This document shows, piece after piece, positions 52,260 to 63,226 of a stretch of 64,000 nucleotides of DNA. Both the position numbers and the translations under genes were made by a program. The notes beneath the pieces were generated by a model. That model saw only the letters and a program-made list of their open reading frames with translations, was not told the DNA's origin and searched no databases. How positions within the stretch are numbered: position 1 is the stretch's first letter; every line of letters begins with the position of its first letter. The stretch covers positions 62,001 through 126,000 of the forward strand of contig NW_020126847.1 of assembly GCF_002994745.2 (NCBI RefSeq). Direction: 5' to 3'. This stretch comes from Rosa chinensis (lineage: Eukaryota > Streptophyta > Magnoliopsida > Rosales > Rosaceae).

Positions 52260-52799
52260 TTTTTGTAGACAGTAAAATAACCATATTTTTTTAGAGTGAT
52301 TTTTGAATTTATCGGAATCTTGAAAAACAAATTAGTGGTTTTGTAATCATTCAATTGTGAACAATTTTGTATAACCAACATTATATATACGTGGAGGCTT
52401 GTGTGATATTGGTCACGGGGAGTGAGGAGGTAGCGCTAGCTAGGGTAGAGTCACAATGTGAAAGCAAACAAAAAGAAAGGAATTCAGAACATATTTCTCA
52501 TTTCATACCCAAAAAATGGGTGCAGCTTGCAACTTAAAAGTTCAAAGAAAATATTCCTACATCATGGATTGGTGACAATTGTGCACATCCTACAAATTCT
52601 TATCCTGAAATTGAACTATATGGCTAGCTAGCAATTTGTAACCGTTGCTAAATGTAAAGTTGCAAGGTACTGTTGTGGGCTTCATAATCTGAGTCAAGAG
52701 AGGAAAATGCTAGGTAAAAAATGGGTGTCTTTAACATTCTTACGCCCTTGAGAGAAAGCCTACCCTTAGGCTTTAAAGTTTGAGAATCTGATCATGATG
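52260..52799. other. End of duplicated block, then unassigned
   Basis: 52290-52400 matches 27408-27515 (TTTTTTAGAGTG..., GTAATCATTCA, TTGTGAACAATTTT). After about 52400 no counterpart or gene is recognised. Confidence 0.55.
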
Positions 52800-53430
52800 G
52801 AATGGGGCCCAGTTGGATCACCAGCCGGAAGCCCAGTCTATTACACCAGCCATTTCACTGTTAATGTTTTTCTTCTTAACAGCCATATCGAGAACCTTGT
52901 GAGGAGTCCAGGTGATTGAAGTCATTGAACCACTGCCATCGAAGTAGGAGAGATATTAATATGAATATATGATCACCCAATTTCTTCTTAATGAGCGAGA
53001 CATGAAAGGTGGGATGGAGTTTCAATTGAGCCGGCGGGTCCAATATGTAAACTACTGGTCCGATTTTGGCTAAGATCTGAAAATGGCCATAAAATTAAGG
53101 GGCTAATTTGTGTGGTGGTCTCCTAAAGAGTGACTTCTGCCTGTAAGGTTGCAATTTGAGGTAAACCCATTCCCCTATTTTGGAAACATATCCATAGGTT
53201 GCCTTATCAGCCTATTGTTTCATATTTGTTCTGAGCAGTGACTGTGTTGCTTCAATAGGTCCAGGAGCTCGTCTCTGTTCTATAAAGCCTGGTCCACGGC
53301 GTGAACTACTGTAGTGCATGGAAGGTACCTGATAACAGTGGGTGGTGGCTGGTGGCGAACTGTAAACAGCTTGAAATAAGTCATCTTTATTGCTGAATGG
53401 TATGTGGTGTTGTGTTACAACTCGCACCTA
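52800..53430 (-). pseudogene. Gypsy chromovirus integrase C-terminus and chromodomain remnant
   Basis: On the minus strand: ADKATYGYVSKIGEWVYLKL then QPYRQKSLFRRPPHKLAPYF and YGHFQILAKIGPVVYILDPP, then LKLHPTFHVSLIKKKLGDH (about 53210 down to 52970). This is the GPY/F-type C-terminal integrase module of plant chromoviruses. A chromodomain-like tail (VLDMAVKKKNINSEMAGVID then WASGW) follows. Upstream (53427-53212) the frame is not assigned. No LTRs nearby. Confidence 0.8.
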
Positions 53431-54607
53431 ATTTACCAGTAGTTTACTGGTCATTTAGATAGTAAATGATGGGGATGATACTCCACAAAGCACGGGTCTA
53501 AGCAAAGGAACAACACCATACCAGAAACAAAGGAACAACAACTATAATATGCTGCCAATGCTGTACTTTAATATTCAACATATCGATCAGCCCCAAGGGC
53601 TTACAATTACTAGTTTAAATAGAACCAGAGTTCTACTTGAAGGGAAACTAATGAAAACAAAAGATATCCAAAGATACTACGTACTCTATCTAAGCAATTA
53701 AAGACAAAATCTTCTAGGAAACAAAACAATAAAATAAAATATATATATTTCACTACTTTCTAACATAGTTATTTAGATAAGGTGGGCTTTTAACACTTCT
53801 CTTTGGCCTGCATGTTGCATTGCAGTAAACGATTGAAATCTTTATTTTACTTTCATTTCGAGCATTTATGAGGAACTTCAAAGTCGAATTTTTCTTCAGT
53901 TCATTTTCTTATAAAACTTTTTTTAAGAAAGATGTAGAGCACGTTAAACAGAGTTCGGGGATATGCGGCACGCTAAAATTGAAATCTGTGTGAATAAAAT
54001 ACAATCTACAGAAGTTTAATTATTTCGTTGCAATTTTTCAGATATTTTTGTAAGGGCAATAGTGTCGTTCTTTCATCGTAACTATAAAAGAATAGAACCC
54101 TAGAGTGGGGAAGGGGCCCCTCTATTTTTGGGGGGGCTGTATACACAGAGTGAGGGGGAGAGACATCTGGTCGGGCTGACCCAACCTGAAAGCGAAACCC
54201 AACCGTTTCTTTGTTGTCCGGCCACCACCAGTCTCGCTGCTGGTCAGAAAAGAAGCGCCTCTCCTTCTTCCATTAATCCATGGCCTTTGCTTAGATTGAT
54301 TTGCAGTGTGCAGCAAGAATAGAAGTCGAGAAACCCGTTCGGACTCGTGAGATAAGACCCAGCTGGAATTCCCTTATTTGACCACCATTGGCTGGGATTC
54401 CAGTTGGGCTTCGTAGCCCCTTAGCCTATGATCAGAACCCCCAAGCCTCTTACATCGAATTGTCATGAGAAGAGAGTTAGATCGATGTGAGTTTTGGATT
54501 TTCGGAGCTTTCGATGAGCTTTCCGACTAATCCACACCGAGTCGAGCTCCGGTGCAGTTATGAAAGTTGATCCTTGGGTTGTGATGTTATTTTGATATAA
54601 GCCTTTG
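53431..54607. other. Unassigned spacer
   Basis: No coding similarity recognised. A GC-rich, pyrimidine-rich part (54100-54450) resembles a UTR or LTR leader, and AAAGTTGATC (near 54564) also occurs in the 3.2-kb LTR-like family. Possibly an old LTR. Confidence 0.35.
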
Positions 54608-55860
54608 TCACGCCCCGAATTTCTAATAAAGAAATTCGAATCCAAAACGCGATAACTTAACAAGCACAAGAAAACACTTAGAAAATTTTTCATTTAAACT
54701 AAGCAACAAAACAAACCGAGCTCACCAATGTCAATACCGACTCGTTCTTTAGAGTCACATATTACATCACAAAGAGTTTACACATTAAACTGAACAATAA
54801 TTCAATAAGTAAACACACCCACCCCACTCACTACACAGTGTAAGATTAAAACTAAGAGTATTATTCGACGTCCACGCTACCAAACGTACATCTCAGCTTC
54901 GACGACAATCACTCGAGATTCTAACCTGCACAATAACCCCTACACCATGAAATATGCACCGGGTTGAAACAACAAATCCGGTAAGCTTTTGCAAGCTCGT
55001 ATGAGTAACCTAAATAATCACAAACACCTTTCCAACCCAAGGACAACAAATCAACACAATGATTAATTCTAACATCAAAATCCTTTCTTTTTAAGGAAAA
55101 TATGTCACCTCCATGACAATCAATCATTCGTAATCTCGACAACAAACCAAGAAATCACTTTTCTTTCCTCTCGACCGAAAGCATTATCACCCCGACGACA
55201 AGATAAAACATTTCTCAACTCACTACAAGTCTCAACCACAAATGCACTCAAAATTTAAAATAAATAAAACAGTAATCTCTACATAGAAAAAATAGTTCAG
55301 GAGATCACCAAAAATAAACACACAATCCAAAAACGTAGTAATCCCTACATATAGTTTAGTTCAGGAGATTACATTAAAATCAAACAATAAAAATAAAAAA
55401 TTAAATAAATAAGAAAATCAAACAACTCACACCAATGCCAGGAAATCAGCTTTTTAATTCCATTGAAATTTCTCAACAACTCATGCTTGACAATTTCTCA
55501 ACTCAAGAGCAAATTAAAGCAACCAAAACTCAACTCCACAATTTTGTAAGAATCCAAGTCCCTCATGGACAATAAAAGAAAATAAACCACCCGACACTTT
55601 CTCTAAGACAAAACATGTACTCATGACCCCAATTAAGTAACCCACATGTTACTTTTATGACGTACGATGGCAGATTGACTAGAGCTCTAATTAGTTGAGC
55701 CCTTAAAATGGGTTCGGTCGTCAGAGTTAACGTCTAATTTGGACGGAACTTGACAAATTGGACACGGCTGACTGAGATTCAAACGCTCAGGGATGTTTCT
55801 GATTAGATTGAGACTAGCGGGATTAACATGAAGTTACCCCCAAACCACAGGGGAGTAAAC
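54608..55860 (-). mobile_element. LTR-like element of the TGTAATACCCCG family, inverted partial copy
   Basis: Begins TGTCACGCCCCGAATTTCTA, the complement of the family's 3' end (copy 2 ends ..CGGGGGTGACA). At 54957-55010 CCGGGTTGAAACAACAAATC then CGGTAAGCTTTTGCAAGCTC and GTATGAGTAAC parallels the complement of 61134-61200 in copy 2. The other end is not found, so this copy is truncated or highly diverged, and the right limit is approximate. Confidence 0.6.
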
Positions 55861-56558
55861 TGAATTTTATCCTATTTTTTATCCTTGCCAATGGAAAAAT
55901 ATGGTGCAAACTTAAGAAATTTATTAGTAGAAAAGGGGCATATTTAGCACAAAGACTTAGATTTTTCCAAATATGAAAGTCTAGACATTTTGCTTCAACA
56001 CAGTATACTTGCAGATCACTGAATGGTGAAATTCGTGAAACGAAATGGCTTGTCTATCCAAAAGATCTAGATAGAGTATTTTGTTTTGTTGCAAGCTATT
56101 TAATGCAAAGAATAGTAGAAGTCAATCAACTAATGAAGAACTTAGAGATTAGAAGATCTTAGTGACAAGCATAAAGGTCATGGAAGAAGTATTCATCATG
56201 TTACTAATATTAGTTGGTTTGAGTTACGTACGGGAGAGACTCTTAAAAAATAAGACAATTAATAGAATTGTACAACAGCAAGTTAACATAGATAAAGTTT
56301 ATTGGAGAAATGAAAAGAATTATTGCAGTTATTAAAGGTCTTTCTAAAACAATTTGGCATTCGTGGAACAATTTATTGAGACAATTGGAGAGTTTGATCC
56401 AATAATGAAAGAACATCTTCGGCATATAAAAGATGATGAAATTCATAGTCATTATCTAGGACTAGAATACAAAATGAATTGATAGATTTGTTAGCTTCTA
56501 AAATTAAAAATGAAATCCTAAGAATAGTAAGGAAGTAAAGTATTTTTCTATCATTCTT

Positions 56559-57569
56559 TTTTTTTTTTTTTTTGAGTAAAAGAGGTCATATTCAGCAAGC
56601 GGTACAAAAACGACTCACCCTATGGGGTCGACATAAAGACCATTCCATATAAACTACTACAAAGCCACCCCTAATAAAAGAGCAAACCAACTAGTAATCT
56701 CCTAGCACACCCACCTTTTAGGATTAAACCCAAAATAAAGAAAAGTAGAGTCCCGAAGAAGAATAAAATGATGACGGGTCTCTCTTTTCTTTGCGATCTC
56801 TCCCGCTCAAGGCAAGAAAAAAATAGGCCTATCATTTACAAAAGAATGAAGGCCCAAAACAAAACCCTAGCAGCCCAATACCAGGCCCAACAAACTCCAA
56901 GGGAAAACCTAGATGAGACTGCAGTCAAGCCACCGCCGCCATACACCACTCGCCAGAGTTTGACGCTTGCACTACCACCACCACTGATAGCACCCTCCTA
57001 GAGGCTACCGCCCATACCAACATGAAACCCGAACAGAAATGGATCCGATTCTAGTAAAAGGTAACGAACCCCATCACCATACTCGAACCCAACTGCAGCC
57101 CGTCATCCACCTCTGCCAGTGAAGGAGAATCGAGAGCGGCACCAGTTCTATTGTCCTTCACCAACAACAGCTGATCCCAGCCAAGGCAGAGAGTACCACA
57201 TCAAATGGAAAACCCATTCTCTTGTAATAGCCATTCCATATGCGACCAGATCCATCAAGTTTCCAACGCGACCCAGCCGTTATAGCCCAGGACGGCTGCA
57301 GACACCAAGCGCCGCCATTCACTTCACCCACGAGCACACCTCTGTAGAGTCGATCAAACACCAGATCAACATCACTTTTGCCATCAGAAGCTTGAGAGTG
57401 AAAATTAGGCAGGTTTCGACAGAGAGGCCTGTCTTCATCACCACAGTTTGGACCATAGAAGGAGGCAAAGCAATCCTTCCACATCGAAAGTACACGGCCT
57501 CCGCTAGCAGAGAGAGGAGGCGGAGTCGAGAGCTCTCTTTCGAGAGGCAACAATATTTTTATTTTTTTA
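56559..57569 (-). mobile_element. LINE-type retroposon, about 1 kb, with 15-bp target duplication
   Basis: On the plus strand it begins with a T tract (56557-56573), the poly(A) tail of a minus-strand retroposon. It is flanked by perfect copies of TTTTCTATCATTCTT at 56544-56558 and 57570-57584. The tail side (complement ..CCCCATAGGGTGAGTCGTTT) resembles the 3' end of plant L1-like LINEs. An open minus-strand stretch at 57580-57158 (GGRVLSMWKDCFASFYGPNC..) has no family I recognise, and no reverse transcriptase is present, so this is a 5'-truncated or non-autonomous copy. Confidence 0.85.
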
Positions 57570-57584
57570 TTTTCTATCATTCTT

Positions 57585-58323
57585 GATTATACTCCAGACA
57601 TTAGCAAAAAAAAAAAAAAACAAATGTCTTTAATTTTGCGATGTGTGGAAATATCAAAAAACCTAACAAAATTTAGAAGAATATTTCTTATAGTTTTGAA
57701 GAGTAGATGATACCATTGGAAAAAAAAACTTTTGATGAACTTATAATTGTTATAACCAAACTAGAACTTGATATTAACAATTCTAAAGGGTAGGGGTATG
57801 ATAATGGTCAAACATGAAGGGAAAACATCAAGATGTCCTAAAAAGATTGTTAGAAATTAATCCAAGAGTATTCTACACACCATGTGGCTCTCATAATCTT
57901 AACCTTGTGCTTTCTGACATGGCCAACTCTTGTCCTAAAGCTAAAACTTTTTTTTTTTTTGAAATAATACAGAATAAATATAGACATATATTATTTTCTT
58001 CTACAACAAGAGTTGAAAAAATTTATAAGATAATGTAAATGGTTTAACTATCAAAGCATTGGCTACAACACAGTGGGAAAGTCAGGTAGAAAGTGTCAAA
58101 GCTATTAGATATCAAGCTCCACAAATTAGAGCTGCTTTACAACAATTGGCAAATACAAATGACTTAGATGGTGCATTGAAATGTGAACCTGAAATGTTAG
58201 CAGACTATGCTCTTGTAAACTTTGAATTTTTAAGACATGGTTATCTGGTATAATATGCTATATCCCGTTGACTTGGTTAGTAAAAAGCTACAATCTAAAG
58301 ACTTGGATATTGGTGATGCTATT
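57585..58323 (+). pseudogene. ZMYM1-like hAT catalytic part
   Basis: Begins DYTPDI (continuing KYFSIIL upstream of the retroposon), then YDNG.NMKGKHQDVLKRLLEI, NPRVFYTPCGSHNLNLVLSD and MANSCPKAKTF (57810-57945). A T12 tract and frameshift follow, then TQWESQVESVKAIRYQAPQI and RAALQQLANTNDLDGAL (58062-58180). It ends DLVSKKLQSKDLDIGDAI at the LTR-like insertion. Confidence 0.88.
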
Positions 58324-59510
58324 TGTAATACCCCGAAAAATCCAAATTAAATTCCGTGGATTTTTAGAATTGATTTCGCGGTATTAGGAGCGAGTGCGAA
58401 GCTTGGAGAAGTTGTGGAAGTAGTTCGAACGATTTTATTTTCGAAATCGAACGTTATTTAGAGGATCTCAAAAAGTGACTTTTATATGTATCGAATTGAG
58501 AAAATTTCCTTCATGAAAGTTGTAGAGCTCGTCGATACAATCGCGTGCATATGTGGAACGCAATATTCGGAGTTCGTATGAATAAGTTATGAATATTTGA
58601 AATTTGGAAATTTCTATAATATGAGAAATTTTCGGAAATTTTCATTAAGGACGAAAATTTTCTATTTTGCTAAACAGTCCCCCAATACGCTCCGTTCTCT
58701 CTCTTCCGTTTCTCTTCAGAATCGCCGGGTACCGACCGACCCGACCCGATCCATCTCCCTCCTCCGGCCTCCTCCGGCCACGACCCGGACCTCACCGGAC
58801 TCGCCGTGCTCCGTCTAGCCTCCTCTGCCATCTCCTTGCCCGCCGCTGCTCCGAAAGCTGGATCGAAGCCCCTCCGAACCTAAGTTTCGACCCGATCGGA
58901 TCTTGGTCGTGCCGGCGTTGCATGGGCCGATCCTCTCGGTTTTGGGTTGTCCTCCTCCCCCTGATCATCCTCATATCCTCCTTGCTCGACGATTTTGAGT
59001 GTGGAGTGAAAGATCACAAGTTGAAGTTTGGACGTCCCTGATTCAATCTAGAAACGTGATCGACGGCCGAGATTAATCCAAACTTCAAAGCTTGATCTAG
59101 GGCGATCTAGACCGAATCTCGCTTAGCCCAGGTATGAAAGTTGATCACCTTTATTTTCAAGAAGTTTGTAGTTGACGAATTTTGCATCGGAGGTGGTTGA
59201 CCCGGCGTTGACCGCCGCAGTTGACCACCGGTTTGACCGCCGCTTGTGGCGGCGCGTCCGGCAGTATTTTTGTGTTCTGTTTTCAGTTTATTCATCTATG
59301 CATCCATACGAGCGTTTGATATATTATATGATTATTTTAGAAAAAGTTGATAAATAGTGGATTTACGTTTTGACGTTACTATTTAACGTTTTTACGTTTT
59401 ATTTCAATTTTAATATGATGATCAGACCATCGGTTTTACTTCAAATTTTAATATGATGATCGTATGACTGTCCCGATGACTTTGTGTGGTCACGGGCGAA
59501 GATCCGACCG

Positions 59511-59820
59511 TTGGATCTTCGTATAATTGTGAAATAGTGATTCGGAAGGCGATTCGTGAGATCCGACCTTCGGATTTTCATGAAATTTTGTGGAGATGTT
59601 TATAAGGACGATTCAGGAAGATCCGACCGTTGGATCTTCGTGATAATTTTGGAGGATGATCCTAAGGGCGATCCGTGAGGATCCGACCGTTGGATCATCA
59701 TATAATTTCGATCCGACCGTTGGATCGTCTTTATTTTCGAATCCAACCGTTGGATCACCTTTATTTTTGAATCCGACCGTTGGATCGTCTTTATTTTAGA
59801 ATCCTACCGTTGGATCGTCG
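59511..59820. repeat. Palindromic GATCCGACCGTTGGATC array, expanded (about 8 units)
   Basis: Widely spaced units at 59511-59700 as in copy 1, followed by four units at exactly 30-bp spacing (59711, 59741, 59771, 59801; ATCCGACCGTTGGATC with one-base variants) separated by GTCTTTATTTT-type linkers. The 30-bp block is absent from copy 1. Confidence 0.95.
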
Positions 59821-60524
59821 TTTAAGGTTATTTCGTGTTTCGTTTACTAAGCAAGACCATACTTGATTAGGTACTTGACGGTTTGAGTGACGAGCGTTCG
59901 GAATATTGATATATTCGACTTTTTTAGAAGATGCAGCTGGATTAGAGGTGAGTAAACTCACGTGGTTCATATTACGAACCGAATAAATTTAATTACTTTA
60001 TTTTGTCGCAATTGTGTGAAATATTTATGGAATAAATATTTGTTTTAATCATATGGACTTGATCAACTACGATCCATAGTAAGTAAAATGATTTATTATA
60101 CAAATGAATTTCACTGTTTTTTTGCTTGAACTATAGTTGGTATTAGTAGTCATTCCTGAGCGGATGATTACGTACATATATATTTACGTGGAATATATTT
60201 TGGTTGATGTGTGATTGGTATGATGAAATGATTGAGAATTGATTGGATATTATTCAAGCTATTAATCTCCCATTTAATTGTTGAATAATGAAATGTTGAT
60301 CATGGGTGTGAAAGCTATTTTATTGCCCAATTGTGAATATGTGGAAATTATTTTAAGAAGTAAAGATTTGTCTTGAATATATGTCTCTTATGTGGGTGTA
60401 CATATGCATATTTACAATCTAAAATTTATAAAGATTGTATGTTGTGAATTTGATTATGTCTGAAAAATATAATTATGAAGCCGGGTGATTACAACAACCC
60501 CGTGCTTAAGTGAATTACTGGTAA

Positions 60525-60595
60525 ATGTGCTTCGTGGTGCTTCGTGGTTATGCTTCGTGGTTGTACTTCGTGGTTATGCTTCGTGGTTGTTAAGC
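60525..60595. repeat. Short tandem repeat GCTTCGTGGTTRT
   Basis: Five variants of TGCTTCGTGGTTATGCTTCG-type units, private to copy 2. Confidence 0.85.
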
Positions 60596-60689
60596 CTTGG
60601 GCTCTAGTCCTACAGATAGTGCACTATTATACTCTTAGGAAGGGTGCTTACTTTGAGTATACATACTTTGGAGAGTGGCCTTGGTATGC

Positions 60690-61080
60690 TGCGGCTTACC
60701 CGTGCTTTGGGATTATGGCCCTAGCACGTGGATTTATGATTTGATACCAGTCAACTGGTTTTCCCGTGTTTTGGTATTATGGACCCTAACACGTGGATTT
60801 ATGATCTGATACCAGTTAATCTGAAATTCACTAAAAGACTTATGTTATGTTGATCAAATATCTATCTATGATATATTTTGAATATGTGAAAGTGTTAGTG
60901 AAACTGATCAAATATCTATCCATGATATATTTTGATATGTGAAGGTGTTTGTGAAAAGTAAATCAAGCATGTGTTACTTTAATGTTATTCACATATTAAT
61001 GTTGCAATATTGTTGGTTGTGATCAAGCATGTGTTGCTCAAATGTTATTTCACATATTAATGCTGCATGTGTGTTGATTG
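60690..61080. repeat. Series of 53-64-bp duplications in copy 2
   Basis: Three adjacent, unrelated duplications: a pair with CACGTGGATTTATGATYTGA (about 60725 and 60788), a pair with GATCAAATATCTATCYATGA (about 60852 and 60907) and a pair with TCAAGCATGTGTTRCT (about 60963 and 61023). They occupy the part of the element where copy 1 has its 54-56-bp array. Confidence 0.88.
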
Positions 61081-61489
61081 TTTATTTGAGTTATAAGATT
61101 GTAATTAAATAAATCAACAGTTTTTCTGTTTACTCACGAGCTTTGCAAAAAGCTTACCGGGTTTGGTGTTGTTGCAATCCCGGTACACTATTCAAATGTG
61201 TAGCGGGTAATCTCACAGGTCAGGAGAAACAGGGCAGTGATCGTGCAGTTTAGAGTACTAGTATTAGATTACAGCATTTGTTTTGTGAGGAGAATTATAC
61301 TCATTTGAGTTTTACAATTTGATTTGGTGAGAGCGTGCTGTAATAAGTAACTTGAGGATTTGGTTTATGTAATATCAGAGGTGTAACTAGTGGTTGTTTC
61401 TGAGAGAAAAATTCAGAACGTTATTTGTATTGTTATTAGTCATGTTTCGGATTTGAATCCTTATTTCAAAATTCGGGGGTGACACTATT

Positions 61490-62160
61490 AAATTGTTAGA
61501 ATGCTTGGTTTTTTTTTTTTTTTTTACAAAGTATAGAGAAGATGGATTTACATCTACTATGATTTTAGAACCTATATTTCATGAACATGTAGGACTTACA
61601 GAAGCAGTTTGATGAGAATGTAAATGATGAGCTTATACTATCTGTTGAAGACACTTTTAGGATTGAGTATTTTTAGATATAGTAGGTCAAGCCATATATT
61701 TCCTTCACATCAGTAGATCTGAACAATTTAATTATGTGAAAGTGTTTTAGTTTTTTATGTGATCTAAAACAATTAAAGTCATTAGTTGATACTGATTGAA
61801 AGTAAGTGTCTCAAACTTGAAGAGTTTCTCACTCCATGATAATGTTTATGATATAGATGGTTCAGAGTTGCATTTAGATTATAATTGTTAACAGAAACGT
61901 TAAAGAGAGATTTGAAAGCAAACTAGAAACACCAACTAAGTTCTGAACTTTGTTCAAAGGTGTGATTGTTTCTTAATAGCATGATACTATAGAATACTAT
62001 TAACTGTACCTGTGACAGTAGAAACTTTTCTAAATTGAAACTAATAAAGTCATATTTACTATTAACTATGTCACAAGAAGGAAGCCATGTTATCTATTGA
62101 AAGAAAATTGTTCCAAAAATTTTAATATAATAATTTAATCAACAATTTTGCATCTTCTTG

Positions 62161-62180
<20 letters not shown>
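61490..62180 (+). pseudogene. ZMYM1-like hAT C-terminal part
   Basis: Resumes KLLECLV, a T17 tract, then YREDGFTSTMI (about 61533) and FDENVNDELILSVEDTFRIE (about 61609). The hAT dimerisation remnant follows as YRILLTVPVTVET (about 61996) and the MSQE...MLSIERKL-like end (about 62070-62110). Broken throughout. Confidence 0.82.

Positions 62181-62202
<22 letters not shown>
62164..62202. repeat. (TA)n microsatellite
   Basis: A TA run of about 38 bp just after the hAT remnant. Confidence 0.95.
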
Positions 62203-62205
<3 letters not shown>

Positions 62206-63037
62206 CATCTCAAAAAGCAAGATTGGTCAATGAAACTTCTCTTAGCTTGTTGTTTATTATCAGGATTGTTTTTTTTGTTTTGTTTTGTTTATATATCTGC
62301 TATGTTTAGTTTTGTTTTGCTTTGCAATTTTTATTTTTATTTTTTAATATAAAAAATAATTAGAAAAGCTTGTCTAAATTTTGCCTTATGCCTCACTTTG
62401 TCACAGGACGACCCTGGCTTTACTATAAAGTTTAATCCAAAGTATGAAACTATTAATCTACTGACGATTATCATATTACCAAAAACATTGTAATCCACAA
62501 AAATCTGATTGTTGAAAAATATTGTCTAATATTTCATGACTTATTACAAAAGTGAGAATTTTAACTTCAAATTACCTGGGGTACTTTGAGTATCTTTAGC
62601 AGACTATCTATCTTGGCTCCTTAGCTTTTGGAGAGCATGTTTAACTTTTATCAATTTAGCAGCTGCACCATATCCTAAGTGGTTATCCATTTTAACTTTT
62701 AGCTATCTCGTTTTCTGTATTTAGGAGTGAGATGAGGTTCTCTTTTATTTTTGTTAATTTACAATATTTCTTTTAATTCATTATATGTAATTTATAAATA
62801 CATTTAAACTTTTTTCATCATTCAATAAATAATATGAATTTAATTCTAGCTAAAATATAGAGAACTGATGCATATGTATTTCTAAAGTGACTAGCCAAAA
62901 TGACTTTTTAGCTATTTACCTAAAATTTGACTAAAAATGCCGAATATTACTAAAATGCTCGTAGCTAGTATCCTCCTAACAAAAGTCACTAATTCAAGAA
63001 TACTTTTTGGTTCTATGCATTATTGTTAGATAATTGG
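62203..63037. other. AT-rich spacer, nothing recognised
   Basis: No coding, repeat structure or element ends seen. Confidence 0.5.
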
Positions 63038-63226
63038 AATGTTGATTTTTCATATTGCTTTACTTACTGAGCAAATGCATTTGAGTGTGACCAGCCGAGC
63101 ATGTTATAGGAATAGGTCTTTCCTTTTCGAAAAATCGCTGGTTGATAAAGTTAGTACATGTCCTTAGAAAGAAAAGAAAAAAAATATAATATATATAGGA
63201 GCTATTTTGGCCTCTTTTTTTATCTT
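63038..63226. other. 3' flank of right-edge UPF0496 copy, duplicated
   Basis: Matches 48655-48760 (TGTTGATTTTTCAT, GAGTGTGACCAGC, GAGCATGTTATAGG, CTTTCCT). Confidence 0.75.

Larger units (their letters stand above)
58324..61484 (+). mobile_element. 3161-bp LTR-like element (family TGTAATACCCCG), copy 2
   Basis: Starts TGTAATACCCCG and ends CGGGGGTGACA (imperfect inverted ends TGTMAYMCCCCG), flanked by the perfect 5-bp target duplication CTATT at 58319-58323 and 61485-61489. Removing it with one CTATT rejoins the hAT peptide ..LDIGDAI/KLLECLV... No gag, pol, primer-binding site or internal direct repeat of the whole end was seen. TG...CA ends and the 5-bp duplication indicate a solo LTR of an unusually long-LTR family, or a terminal-repeat derivative. 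Copy 1 is at 12876-16154; an inverted partial copy is at 54608. Confidence 0.88.
55880..62180 (+). pseudogene. ZMYM1-like hAT-type transposase-derived pseudogene (whole span)
   Basis: Three coding parts of one protein in order: about 55980-56540 (WLVYPKDLDRVFCFVASYLM, then EFDPIMKEHLRHIKDDEIHS and HYLGTRIQNELIDLLASKI), about 57585-58323 and about 61490-62120. They match the plant zinc-finger MYM-type-protein-1-like family (DUF4371 plus hAT dimerisation). Multiple frameshifts and stops; the N-terminal TTF-type finger is missing. A retroposon and an LTR-like element split it, and each junction restores family sequence when removed. The family is of transposase origin and common in plant genomes. 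Confidence 0.85.

Noticed and set aside
54122..54322. Complementary open frames near 54.2 kb
   Set aside because: Both are short and unmatched, in GC-rich sequence; no start context, splice or family evidence.
58597..59041. Open frames in LTR-like copy 2 (Arg/Ser/Pro-rich)
   Set aside because: The frames are not shared with copy 1 at the matching place; GC-rich composition explains their length.
60544..60744. 66-codon open frame with aromatic residues
   Set aside because: It runs through the private GCTTCGTGG tandem repeat of copy 2, so it is a repeat artefact.
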